Position numbers and translations under genes: made by a program. From Stramenopiles sp. TOSAG23-6 (taxonomy: Eukaryota; Sar), in contig LT635929.1 of NCBI GenBank assembly GCA_900128565.1, positions 1 to 44,770 of the forward strand: a stretch of DNA of 44,770 nucleotides, in the 5' to 3' direction. Positions within the stretch are counted from its first letter, which is position 1, and every line of letters starts with the position of its first letter. Shown in pieces: positions 1-7,825 of the stretch. The notes beneath the pieces are model-generated. The model worked only from the letters and a program-made list of their open reading frames with translations. It made no database searches and was not told the DNA's origin.

Positions 1-51
1 GAAATTCCGTACCTAACAAATTTTGACTACATTTTTTTTTTCACAATACAT
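1..51 (+). repeat. introner-like intron, 3' half, cut by window edge
   Basis: The first 51 bases match the 3' half of the element family seen nine more times here: the core remnant GAAATTCCGTACCTAAC, a T-rich tract and the terminal TTTCACAATACAT. By analogy with the complete copies the boundary falls after base 51. An open frame ending in a hydrophobic tail starts directly after it, which suggests it also separates two exons. The 5' half lies outside the window. Confidence 0.75.
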
Positions 52-193
52 GTACACGGGACATGTAAATTCTTCACATTGGTTTGCAGTTCCAGAATTC
101 TGGTTGAGTGCATTCTGTTTTGCTGTATTCTTAAGTTTAGCTTTTTGGTTTAGGTCTAATTATTTTAGAACCAACTTTGAAAGTCAAAATTAA
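52..193 (+). CDS. C-terminal exon of an unidentified membrane protein (5' part missing)
   Basis: Starting at the predicted end of the intron-like element, one frame (codons from 53, so a phase 2 junction) stays open to TAA at 191-193. It encodes about 46 residues. These include an aromatic, hydrophobic stretch, FWLSAFCFAVFLSLAFWF, that looks like a membrane helix, followed by a short basic/polar tail ending FRTNFESQN. I do not recognise the family. The end of the coding sequence lies inside a 65-bp tandem duplication. A second frame is also open for about 100 bases, so the call rests on the helix-like composition and on the element-end rule. Confidence 0.45.
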
Positions 194-259
194 TCTTCAG
201 TTTAGCTTTTTGGTTTAGGCCTAATTATTTTAGAACCAACTTTGAAAGTCAAAATTAAT
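134..259. repeat. 65-bp tandem duplication across a stop codon
   Basis: Bases 134-194 recur at 199-259 with a period of 65 and one clear difference (GGTCTAAT versus GGCCTAAT). The first copy holds the last codons and the TAA stop of the partial upstream gene; the second lies in its 3' flank. The near identity suggests a recent event. Confidence 0.9.
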
Positions 260-385
260 CAATTTATTTTTGGTCATATATTTTTGATTTTTATTCCGCA
301 TTGAAAGTTAAATTCATATGTCAATATAAATTATTTGGAAATTATGTGAAGAAGAAAAATAACTAGTTGAATGAATTTTGAAATT

Positions 386-469
386 GATACTAATACATCA
401 AATCATAAACACTAATACTAATACATCAAATCATAAACACTGATACTAATACATCAAATCATAAACACT
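386..469. repeat. 28-bp tandem repeat, three copies
   Basis: Three contiguous copies of a 28-bp unit (core ACTAATACATCAAATCATAA) lie at 386-413, 414-441 and 442-469, followed by a short degenerate start of a fourth. The array sits between the 3' ends of the two convergent genes at the left edge, 32 bp from the stop codon of the minus-strand gene. The rest of the 194-501 gap holds only AT-rich sequence. Confidence 0.92.
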
Positions 470-501
470 GATAGTAAGTAAAAAAGTGACTGAATAATTT
501 A

Positions 502-2301
502 TTATGAATTATCAACAGCAACTGTTCCGGGTTTTCCAAATAATTTCTTTGCAATCATACACACAAGTTTACTTGATTGAAATTCAATCCGAGCAAATGA
601 TATTGTGATTGAATACATAGATATTACAATTAATAAATACGAGACGATATTTTTAAACGTTAGTTGTAGTGATGATACTCGAGGATAAATCATATATAAT
701 AAATACACCCAAATAAAACGAATGATAAGCGCTAGTCCATTCACACCAAACCAAAAACATCGGTGTTGGCGTCTTTGAATGGAAGATATAAGAGATAATA
801 AAGTATCAGCTTTTTGTCCTCCACAAGAAATTATCGCGTCCCATTCAGATTTATTTTTTTTAATATTTTTTAGTAGGTCTTTTTGCACATATCGCAACAT
901 GCTAATACTTTTGCTCAGAAATATACAACCAAATATTAAACCACAGAAATCACTAATGAATATTGTAACATCAAGAAATGTCCAATCTAATGATTTGTAG
1001 CGCAATGTACTCATTATATTGAGAAGTATAAAGTCAAAAGGTATGACAGCAAAAACAAACACAACCAAAAAACATTGTCGTACTTTCTCATACAGTCGAG
1101 GCTGATCATATGTACTCAAAAGTTGGGAATTTTGAGAATCCGATATTTCTTCATTTGTAGCTTTGTCACTTTCTTCGCTGACGTTTTTGTCAAGTTCATT
1201 GTTGTCTTTGTTTACTTTAGTCTTTATGATAATTTNAACATCATTTTTAGGTTTTCTTTGAATATTCGTAGCACCAAACAAAGAATGTTTTGAATCTGTA
1301 GACATCACATTTCTTTCCTCAAAATCCACTTCATCAAAAATTCCAATAATTGCGGAGATATTACTCAAGATGAATAGCATTGGAAAGCTATACATGCACC
1401 ATATACCTACCCACTGTGGTGCCATTCGAGCACGGCAATTTCCAGACAAAAAAGTGAGTACTCCAAATCCGCAAGATCGGAGCATTACAAGTAAAACGGA
1501 AAGCCGACTTGCGCTGTATTTTCGCATAGTTTCATCTTCTTGCATTTCGGTTATCGTTGCTACACCTTGTTTGAAAGAACATAAACAAAAAAANGGAATG
1601 AAGAAATGAAAATATGTCCAAATATATTGCATATTATTTTCCCATANTACAGACTGATTTTTCGCGTCAATTGAAAAAGATACCGAAATGTTTTGGTTTA
1701 TATTGTTTGGGTTATCGAACTTTGCTTTTAGAAATTTACCGACTGATTCTTTCATATCAACAGTGACCCAAGGAACTCTATCTAGATCCTCAATACCACA
1801 ACAAGCACTGGTCCAACCTGAATGACGACTTAAATAAAAGAAAGCATCTGGCCAATTTTCATTATTCAGTTCAATTATACCAATTGCACCAGCAGTAACA
1901 GCATTGCGATACATTTCTTCAGGTTTGCATCCAATATGAAACGTTGACACTATTATTTTTTCAGAGACGTCAACCAAAATAGTTTCATCACCGATATAGT
2001 GTGTGATACCACATAGATCTGTCACAAACACAACGTCGCCTTTAATTTCCTCCGTTGTTTGAGGCCCAATAAACATATTCATAGCAAATACATTAGATTG
2101 CATCTGAATTTGGTTTTCATCAAGAGTGTATATTTGTGTATATGTTGATGGTGAAGGCAGTTCGTGAACTACCAACCAAGTTGTTGTCTCTATGAAACCA
2201 GCAAGGACTGCGACAGTTATAAGAGGAACAGGCTGAATCACTTTTCTTAATATCCTCCATCCTTTAGATTCAGTCCAGTTGGGTTTTTTCCTTCGCCTCA
2301 T
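502..2301 (-). CDS. multi-pass membrane protein with PA-domain-like ectodomain, function unknown
   Basis: The 599-residue protein starts at ATG 2301; the frame runs on to an upstream TTG, but MRRRKKPNWT is the first ATG. A basic N-terminus precedes a first membrane helix at about residues 24-45. A roughly 180-residue region facing the other side includes a stretch with the feel of a protease-associated (PA) domain (GAIGIIELNNENWPDAFFY). About seven more helices follow, separated by a charged loop rich in K, N, D and E (about 355-400). The topology resembles the multi-pass PA-domain proteins common in protists, but I see no catalytic motif. Two N bases give ambiguous residues. It is divergent from DHODH with a 299-bp gap. 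Confidence 0.6.
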   Translation of the reverse strand: MRRRKKPNWTESKGWRILRKVIQPVPLITVAVLAGFIETTTWLVVHELPSPSTYTQIYTLDENQIQMQSNVFAMNMFIGPQTTEEIKGDVVFVTDLCGITHYIGDETILVDVSEKIIVSTFHIGCKPEEMYRNAVTAGAIGIIELNNENWPDAFFYLSRHSGWTSACCGIEDLDRVPWVTVDMKESVGKFLKAKFDNPNNINQNISVSFSIDAKNQSVXWENNMQYIWTYFHFFIXFFCLCSFKQGVATITEMQEDETMRKYSASRLSVLLVMLRSCGFGVLTFLSGNCRARMAPQWVGIWCMYSFPMLFILSNISAIIGIFDEVDFEERNVMSTDSKHSLFGATNIQRKPKNDVXIIIKTKVNKDNNELDKNVSEESDKATNEEISDSQNSQLLSTYDQPRLYEKVRQCFLVVFVFAVIPFDFILLNIMSTLRYKSLDWTFLDVTIFISDFCGLIFGCIFLSKSISMLRYVQKDLLKNIKKNKSEWDAIISCGGQKADTLLSLISSIQRRQHRCFWFGVNGLALIIRFIWVYLLYMIYPRVSSLQLTFKNIVSYLLIVISMYSITISFARIEFQSSKLVCMIAKKLFGKPGTVAVDNS

Positions 2302-2600
2302 TAAAACTTGTTTGGTTTGAGAAACTAATCGATTAAGTAACAAACAAAGCAATTACTATACAAGTATTACGTAGTCAAATGTCCAATATCTTAGTACCCT
2401 TTCCCGATGCCTCCTTTTTTTTTTTCCTTTTTTCGTTTTCGGAGGTATTTTAATTTTCGGTTCTTCAGAACTTCTTTGATTTTGTGTTACCTGGTAACGC
2501 GCGCGAATTCGCAAAAATGATCGATGTCAATATAAATATGATCATCGACAATAAATAGTAAATATTTACAAATTTTTACATAAACAACAACAACGACACG
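2302..2600. promoter_or_regulatory. divergent promoter region with X-box-like palindrome
   Basis: This gap separates the starts of the minus-strand membrane protein and plus-strand DHODH. It holds a perfect 13-nt inverted repeat, GTTACCTGGTAAC (2486-2498), followed by a CG-rich GCGCGCG that stands out in this AT-rich sequence. The palindrome fits the general X-box shape GTNRCC-N-RGYAAC bound by RFX-type factors in other eukaryotes. A near copy lies in the NOP58/NOP10 divergent gap. The regulatory role is inferred. Confidence 0.45.
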
Positions 2601-3977
2601 ATGTATGCTCTCCGCGGATTACGGACAGGCTTGAAAAATATTCAAAGGTTTTCTACAAACACTTCGCAACAAAAATCTGGGTCATCTCGTCTTTTAGGTG
2701 GACTTGTTCTTTTTGGTGGTACGGGTGTTTTACTTGCCAATCGCGATAGCGAAGCGTACTACGCTCTATCTGACAATGTAATCATGCCTTTATTACGCAT
2801 AATCGATGCCGAAAATGCGCATATTTTGGCAATCAAGGCAGCATCGTATGGGCTATCACCAAAGGACACGACTCCAGATATGTCATTATTGAACACAACT
2901 GTTTGGGGCTTAGATTTTGAGAATCCTATAGGCCTAGCTGCCGGTTTTGATAAGCATGCTGAGGCGATGAAAGGTTTAACAGAGTTTGGTTTTGGATTAA
3001 TTGAAGTAGGAAGTATAACACCTGAGCCCCAGAGTGGAAATCCAAAACCTAGAATGTTTCGCCTAATTCAAGATCAAGCAGTGATCAATCGGTACGGCTT
3101 CAATAGTGAAGGTATTGAAGCTAGTCGTGAACGTCTTCTCCAATACAGAAAAGATTTAAAGTCAAAAGAATCTCAAAAAGATAGAAATCATCACAGTAAA
3201 TATCAAAACAAGTTAGAAAATACTACTATCCATAATGCTAATGCGCGTAATAGTGTACTAGGGATAAATCTAGGTAAGAATAAAACAAGTCCAAGTGCTA
3301 TTGTTGATTATTGTCAAGGTATTAAAAGACTTGCAGTATTTGCTGATTATATTGTAATTAATATTTCATCCCCAAATACTCCAGGATTACGAGACTTACA
3401 GGGTAGGAAGCAATTAGAAGAACTACTAACAGCTGTGAAAGAAGAACTCAACAAAATATCTTGGTCTTCCTCTAAAATTTCAAATGTTGATAGTTCTGGT
3501 TATGATGTTGAAGACTCACGTGGACGAACCTGTCCACCTCTACTTGTCAAAGTAGCCCCAGATTTGTCTGATGATGGTATTCGTGATATTGCAGAAGTTA
3601 TACAAATTGTTGGTGTCGATGGAATTATTGTTTCAAATACAACAAACAAAAGAAAAAAAACTTTAAAAAGTGTAAATAAATTTGAAATTGGTGGTCTAAG
3701 TGGAAAGCCACTCATGGAAGATGCAACTCAAGTCCTTTCTGAATTTTATAGATTAACGAATGGCAAAATTCCTTTAGTTGGAGTTGGTGGCGTTTCATCT
3801 GGTGATGATGCATATAGAAAAATTCGAGCTGGTGCATCATTGGTTCAAATTTATTCTGCATTAGCATANCAAGGACCTGGTATGGTGCCACGTGTCAAGG
3901 AAAGATTAGCAGAACTTCTTTTAAAGGATGGTTTTACATCAGTTGCAGAAGCAGTTGGTGCTGATCATCGGAAATAA
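2601..3977 (+). CDS. DHODH: dihydroorotate dehydrogenase, class 2 (mitochondrial)
   Basis: The 458-residue protein oxidises dihydroorotate to orotate in pyrimidine synthesis and, as a class 2 enzyme, passes electrons to ubiquinone at the inner mitochondrial membrane. The N-terminus is basic and Ser/Thr-rich (MYALRGLRTGLKNIQRFST, mitochondrial targeting type), followed by a helix LLGGLVLFGGTGVLLA for anchoring. Core motifs: NPIGLAAGFDKHAEA, the NRYGFNSEG loop, the catalytic-Ser segment VINISSPNTPGLRDLQGR (about residues 251-268), PLLVKVAPDLSDD, VDGIIVSNTT and the FMN-phosphate loop VGVGGVSSGDDAYRKI. A Lys/Asn-rich insert (about 190-215) makes it longer than the roughly 395-residue human enzyme. 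One N (3869) gives an unknown residue. No intron. Confidence 0.96.
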   Translation: MYALRGLRTGLKNIQRFSTNTSQQKSGSSRLLGGLVLFGGTGVLLANRDSEAYYALSDNVIMPLLRIIDAENAHILAIKAASYGLSPKDTTPDMSLLNTTVWGLDFENPIGLAAGFDKHAEAMKGLTEFGFGLIEVGSITPEPQSGNPKPRMFRLIQDQAVINRYGFNSEGIEASRERLLQYRKDLKSKESQKDRNHHSKYQNKLENTTIHNANARNSVLGINLGKNKTSPSAIVDYCQGIKRLAVFADYIVINISSPNTPGLRDLQGRKQLEELLTAVKEELNKISWSSSKISNVDSSGYDVEDSRGRTCPPLLVKVAPDLSDDGIRDIAEVIQIVGVDGIIVSNTTNKRKKTLKSVNKFEIGGLSGKPLMEDATQVLSEFYRLTNGKIPLVGVGGVSSGDDAYRKIRAGASLVQIYSALAXQGPGMVPRVKERLAELLLKDGFTSVAEAVGADHRK

Positions 3978-4392
3978 TTTTTAAATGAAGTGCCGTTTTC
4001 TTTTATTTTTGTATTTACTAAGTAGTTGAGTTAATTTAGTTTATAAAAACTAGCACAGGCAAGTAAAAGTTAATCATTTCAATGATGATGAATGTAATAT
4101 TATTTTAATTTTTACACAATTTTTTTTTTACCTCGAGTCAATTTTAAACAAAATATGGTACCCGGATACCCCGGTCAAAATTGGCAAGCGAATTTTGCAA
4201 TTTTTTCTGTCAAACACACACAAGACAATGTCATAGGCTCATAACCTACATGAGCTACATGTTGGTATATATACTATGTATGTTTTTATGCACTAGCTAT
4301 CACACGATAATATATCCATAGAGGTACNACTATTACTACACACAGCATCATGATATTGAACTTGTATTAGTGATATTGCTTTGACAAAAGAT
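3978..4392. other. intergenic region, tandem genes DHODH and INTS4-like
   Basis: This 415-bp AT-rich gap lies between two plus-strand genes. Apart from a CG-richer patch GGTACCCGGATACCCCGG (about 4157-4174) and AT-rich tracts I see no gene, RNA or long repeat. It presumably holds the 3' end of DHODH and the promoter of the next gene. Confidence 0.5.
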
Positions 4393-6060
4393 ATGTCAGC
4401 TTTTTTAAAAAGGAAAAAGAGGAAACGTGTGCCTGTTGAGAATGTACACCGAAATATTTCAGACCGTGTTCGCTCATTCGTTGGCACTACACATAGTATA
4501 CAGGGTGATAATATTGAATGGAAAACCGTTCTCGACCGAGCTCTCCAGAGTGACAACCATAAGAAGCGTTTATTGGGAGTTTACTTGGTAGCTTTAGATC
4601 TAGTTAATGGTATATATCAGAACTGGTGCTTCATTCGCCTTTGTACTGCGTCAGTAGATTCTAACCCATTAATTCGCTTTTCAGCACTTCGAGCTCTTCG
4701 TGGTGAAATTGAACCTCTTGGTGTTGACACTGTAGCTTCCCTGCACCATATACACCACACATTTAAGCTGAAGCAATGTTTAGATACATGTGCACAAATA
4801 CATTTTGCACCTGAACTTCTCTTGCTTACGTTATCGAAAGACCCTGGGACTGATCTACTTCAACGTGCTTTGCGTAGTTTTCCCTCATTGTTAGAACACT
4901 TGGCGAATGAGTTTTCTGTTAATTTTAGTAGCGCAAATCAAATTTCGACTGAAAATTTTCACTTATTCGGTGCTGGCTCAGGATACGGTGCATTATCAAA
5001 TGCATTAAGTGAAAAATTTATAGGTAATCGTATAGAAGCGTTAAAGACACTTGTATACATTATTTATAATATAAGTATGATCGACCCCTTATCTAGAAGA
5101 ATAGCAAGTGATATTATAGATATCGTATTTTGCACATTAGAAGACAGTGATGATAGAGTACGTCTCTCAGGATTATATTCTGTTGGTATGATATTATCAC
5201 GTTCAGTTGATTTTGGTGTACATCAAATATCATCCTCACAACTTTCTCTTCTTTTACCTTTCATTTCATGTACGAGTCCTATAAATGAGGGGTGTTGTAC
5301 TCAGAAAATTCAAAATTCGTTAGGTATGGAATTTGGTACAGATTCATTTTTGAATTTGCCAAGTACCACCTCTATAACTCTTGAAAACTCCGATACTAAT
5401 CGTATATTAAGTATATCATTCGAGTGTATAGAGACTATTAATATTTTGAGTAATATTCAATGTAGATCTGTACAGAAATTAAATGTCATTGTGACTGCAA
5501 TGATTTCACTAAGTCATCAATGTGATGAAAATAATAATGAAATGATAACACATACAGACAATATAAAAAATACNCAAAACATGACTAATTTAGTTTCAGA
5601 AATATATAATAAAAATGATGCGATCCGATATATCTGGTCAGGATTTCGTGTTTTGGGTAAAATGAATAAAGCTTACGTGGGACATTTTCTTGAACATCTT
5701 GTTAAAACAAATCAAAATATGTACGATATAACAAATATGTCATTATTACAACGTGTCTTTCATTCTATACNATGGAAGAGTAAAATATTAGCTATAAATG
5801 ATACTCAAAATCATTTTCAAAATCAGTCAGAGTTTACAAATACAGAGATTAGTTTTCTTCTCTTTCTTTATGGTGCTATTTTCGATACAGTTGATAATAC
5901 TACTCAAACAATAAAATCGTTTGGTACGNAATTTGGTACAAAACAAAAAGATATTGAAATTAACATATCAAATTTGTTGATGGCAAGACTTCGACCAAAT
6001 ACAGTCAATGCTATTAAAAGATCTTATGAAATTGCTCGAAATAGAAAATATATGTTGTGA
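4393..6060 (+). CDS. HEAT-repeat protein, Integrator subunit 4-like
   Basis: ATG 4393 gives 555 residues; a TTG four codons upstream is in frame but less likely. The protein opens with a basic, nuclear-signal-like segment MSAFLKRKKRKRVPVENVHR and then shows alpha-helical HEAT-type repeats, for example EALKTLVYIIYNIS followed by DDRVRLSGLYSVGMILSRS. The stretch AIRYIWSGFRVLGKMNKAYV resembles the region of INTS4 that reads DSIWKCLKFLGSRHPTLV in animals. INTS4 is part of the cleavage module of the Integrator complex, which processes snRNA 3' ends. The protein is shorter than the roughly 960-residue animal INTS4 and lacks an obvious C-terminal beta domain, so another HEAT protein is possible. Three N bases. 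The stop codon lies within a 45-bp tandem duplication. Confidence 0.55.
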   Translation: MSAFLKRKKRKRVPVENVHRNISDRVRSFVGTTHSIQGDNIEWKTVLDRALQSDNHKKRLLGVYLVALDLVNGIYQNWCFIRLCTASVDSNPLIRFSALRALRGEIEPLGVDTVASLHHIHHTFKLKQCLDTCAQIHFAPELLLLTLSKDPGTDLLQRALRSFPSLLEHLANEFSVNFSSANQISTENFHLFGAGSGYGALSNALSEKFIGNRIEALKTLVYIIYNISMIDPLSRRIASDIIDIVFCTLEDSDDRVRLSGLYSVGMILSRSVDFGVHQISSSQLSLLLPFISCTSPINEGCCTQKIQNSLGMEFGTDSFLNLPSTTSITLENSDTNRILSISFECIETINILSNIQCRSVQKLNVIVTAMISLSHQCDENNNEMITHTDNIKNXQNMTNLVSEIYNKNDAIRYIWSGFRVLGKMNKAYVGHFLEHLVKTNQNMYDITNMSLLQRVFHSIXWKSKILAINDTQNHFQNQSEFTNTEISFLLFLYGAIFDTVDNTTQTIKSFGTXFGTKQKDIEINISNLLMARLRPNTVNAIKRSYEIARNRKYML

Positions 6061-6114
6061 AAATAATTTTATGAAATTGCTNGAAATAGAAAATATATGT
6101 TGTGAAAATAATTT
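6025..6114. repeat. 45-bp tandem duplication across the stop codon
   Basis: Bases 6025-6069 are repeated at 6070-6114 with near identity (one N in the second copy). The first unit contains the last codons and TGA stop (6058-6060) of the INTS4-like gene. The second repeats the coding tail and stop downstream. Confidence 0.92.
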
Positions 6115-6272
6115 TAATAAATATTACAAAATAGTACAAGATGTTTCTTTTATTTTCATTCCACGTAAAAAATTATGTCATTGCAATTTCATTGAATAAC
6201 GTAAAATATAAAAAAATCATAAACAACATGNTATAGGTAGCATTGTAAAGCCACACTACATTTGTAACATTT

Positions 6273-7487
6273 TTACATTATAATACATGCCTTTGATGAC
6301 ATGTGACTTCCACCTGCATTAGTGTTGATAAGCTGCATAATTTTCTTTGCAAGGACATATGCACATTCTTTGTTTTCGTTTTGTATTGCTACCTCAAGTG
6401 GTGTATTACCCTCGTTGTCACGCACAACAATAGCTTGCATCGAATTTTCTTTTTCAAGAAGCAAAGCTGTTGAAAGCGTACTTCCGACTCTACATGCAGA
6501 ATGTAAAAGAGTTTCACCTTTAGAATTTGATTCAGAGACATCAATATTGTTACCATATAATAACATCATAACTTCCTGAGTATTATTGTTTATAACTGCA
6601 TTATGAACTTCTGTATGTTCTGGGTCCTCATCCTCATATGAAGCATTGTTTCCATATTTTCCAGATAGACTAGCATTTCGACGAGGACTTGACGATGTTT
6701 TTTTACCTTTCTTTCTTTTCTTCTGAGGTGTACCTGGAGCACTGATTTGATTTGGGCATAATGTACTACCAACTTCTAACACCTTCTTTGCAAGTAGGTA
6801 GGAACAATCTTTATGCTGATTCAGAATGGATACCTCAAGTGGAGTATGATTTTGTTTATCAACTAGAAATAAAGCTTCCTTTGCCTTATCTTTTTCCAGA
6901 AGTAATGCAACACAAAGTGTACTACCAACTCTTGATGCTTGATGGAGAAGTGTCTGGCCTTGTTCATCTTGATTTTTCAGATCGATAGGTTCACTATAAA
7001 GAAGTGTCATTACAGTTTGAACGTCACTATTTGCCACAGAATGATATAACTTCTGAAGTAACTCAGAACTTCCTAACTCATTCGAGTCTAAAAAACCATC
7101 GCGATTTTTGTCAGCTTGCATCATCAAATTTTTAGCGGAAGACTCAGTTACGAGAATGCCACGATTTTGCATACCCTTCATTAATTCTTGCTGTGTTATT
7201 TTTCCATCGCCGTCTTTATCAAAATCGGCAAGCATTCCATGCGCTGCCTGTTTATGCTCCGACATCATCTGTTGACCATGTGTTTTACCTTCTCTACGAT
7301 GCGGTGATGCTATTTGAGTATTTGAACCATATTGACTATACTGTTGTTGCTGTTGCAATCCACCCATCTGGCCAAAACTCTGTTGTCCGAAAGGAGACTG
7401 AGGTATTCCAGCAGAATGACTTTGGTTTTGTCCACTAAATGAATATCCCATACCCTGCTTACCCTCGCGAGCTGGAGAATTCATCAT
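6273..7487 (-). CDS. EF-hand/ankyrin protein with C-terminal CaaX box
   Basis: ATG 7487 gives 404 residues. Order: a Gln/Gly/Ser-rich N-terminus (1-60) with a QQQQQ run; two EF-hands with canonical loops DFDKDGDGKITQQE and ADKNRDGFLDSNE (about 90-150); a pair of ankyrin repeats; a Lys-rich linker KKRKKGKK; then a second ankyrin pair clearly related to the first (both contain GxTLLHxAxRVGSTL and LALLLEKxxxxxA). It ends in CIIM, which fits a CaaX prenylation signal (X = Met usually directs farnesyl transfer). This suggests a Ca2+-responsive protein held on membranes by a lipid. The function is inferred from domains only. It is convergent with the INTS4-like gene. Confidence 0.8.
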   Translation of the reverse strand: MMNSPAREGKQGMGYSFSGQNQSHSAGIPQSPFGQQSFGQMGGLQQQQQYSQYGSNTQIASPHRREGKTHGQQMMSEHKQAAHGMLADFDKDGDGKITQQELMKGMQNRGILVTESSAKNLMMQADKNRDGFLDSNELGSSELLQKLYHSVANSDVQTVMTLLYSEPIDLKNQDEQGQTLLHQASRVGSTLCVALLLEKDKAKEALFLVDKQNHTPLEVSILNQHKDCSYLLAKKVLEVGSTLCPNQISAPGTPQKKRKKGKKTSSSPRRNASLSGKYGNNASYEDEDPEHTEVHNAVINNNTQEVMMLLYGNNIDVSESNSKGETLLHSACRVGSTLSTALLLEKENSMQAIVVRDNEGNTPLEVAIQNENKECAYVLAKKIMQLINTNAGGSHMSSKACIIM

Positions 7488-7825
7488 TTTTCTCAAACTT
7501 TAACTCTACTACACTGTCTGAATAAAATCTAGCGCTTGTTTGTAGAGAGGCTTTTGAATGGAACAAAAATGTTATTTCTGTGTGTATTCTCCTTTTTATG
7601 TAATAAAGAAAATTTTATAGAGTTCGGTGTAACGTACGAAAAAGTGTAACGTTCTTCTAAATAGTTGTACTATTATACACGAAATATTGATTTTTTTCAT
7701 ATTATTTCAAATTTTCATTTTGAATTCAAAAATCTCAAATAAATCGAATGAATTCCTTTTCGTTTGTTTCTTTTTCTTTCTATCCTCCTTCTTCTTGCTT
7801 ACTTTTTTTTGCTAAGACTAGATAT
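7488..7825. promoter_or_regulatory. divergent promoter region, EF-hand/ankyrin gene and H+-ATPase
   Basis: This 338-bp AT-rich gap lies between two divergent starts. It holds GTACGAAAA at 7634-7642, a 9-mer that also occurs in two other intergenic gaps (12838 and 38629), and T-rich tracts near the ATPase start. No gene seen. An in-frame ATG at 7748 would add 26 hydrophobic residues to the ATPase, but family alignment favours 7826. Confidence 0.4.

Noticed and set aside
386-469. CRISPR-like array
   Set aside because: The three 28-bp units are directly adjacent without spacers; it is a plain tandem repeat in a eukaryotic intergenic region.
7748-7825. N-terminal extension of the H+-ATPase from ATG 7748
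   Set aside because: It would add a hydrophobic, Phe/Ser-rich stretch not found in the family; ATG 7826 gives a normal start.
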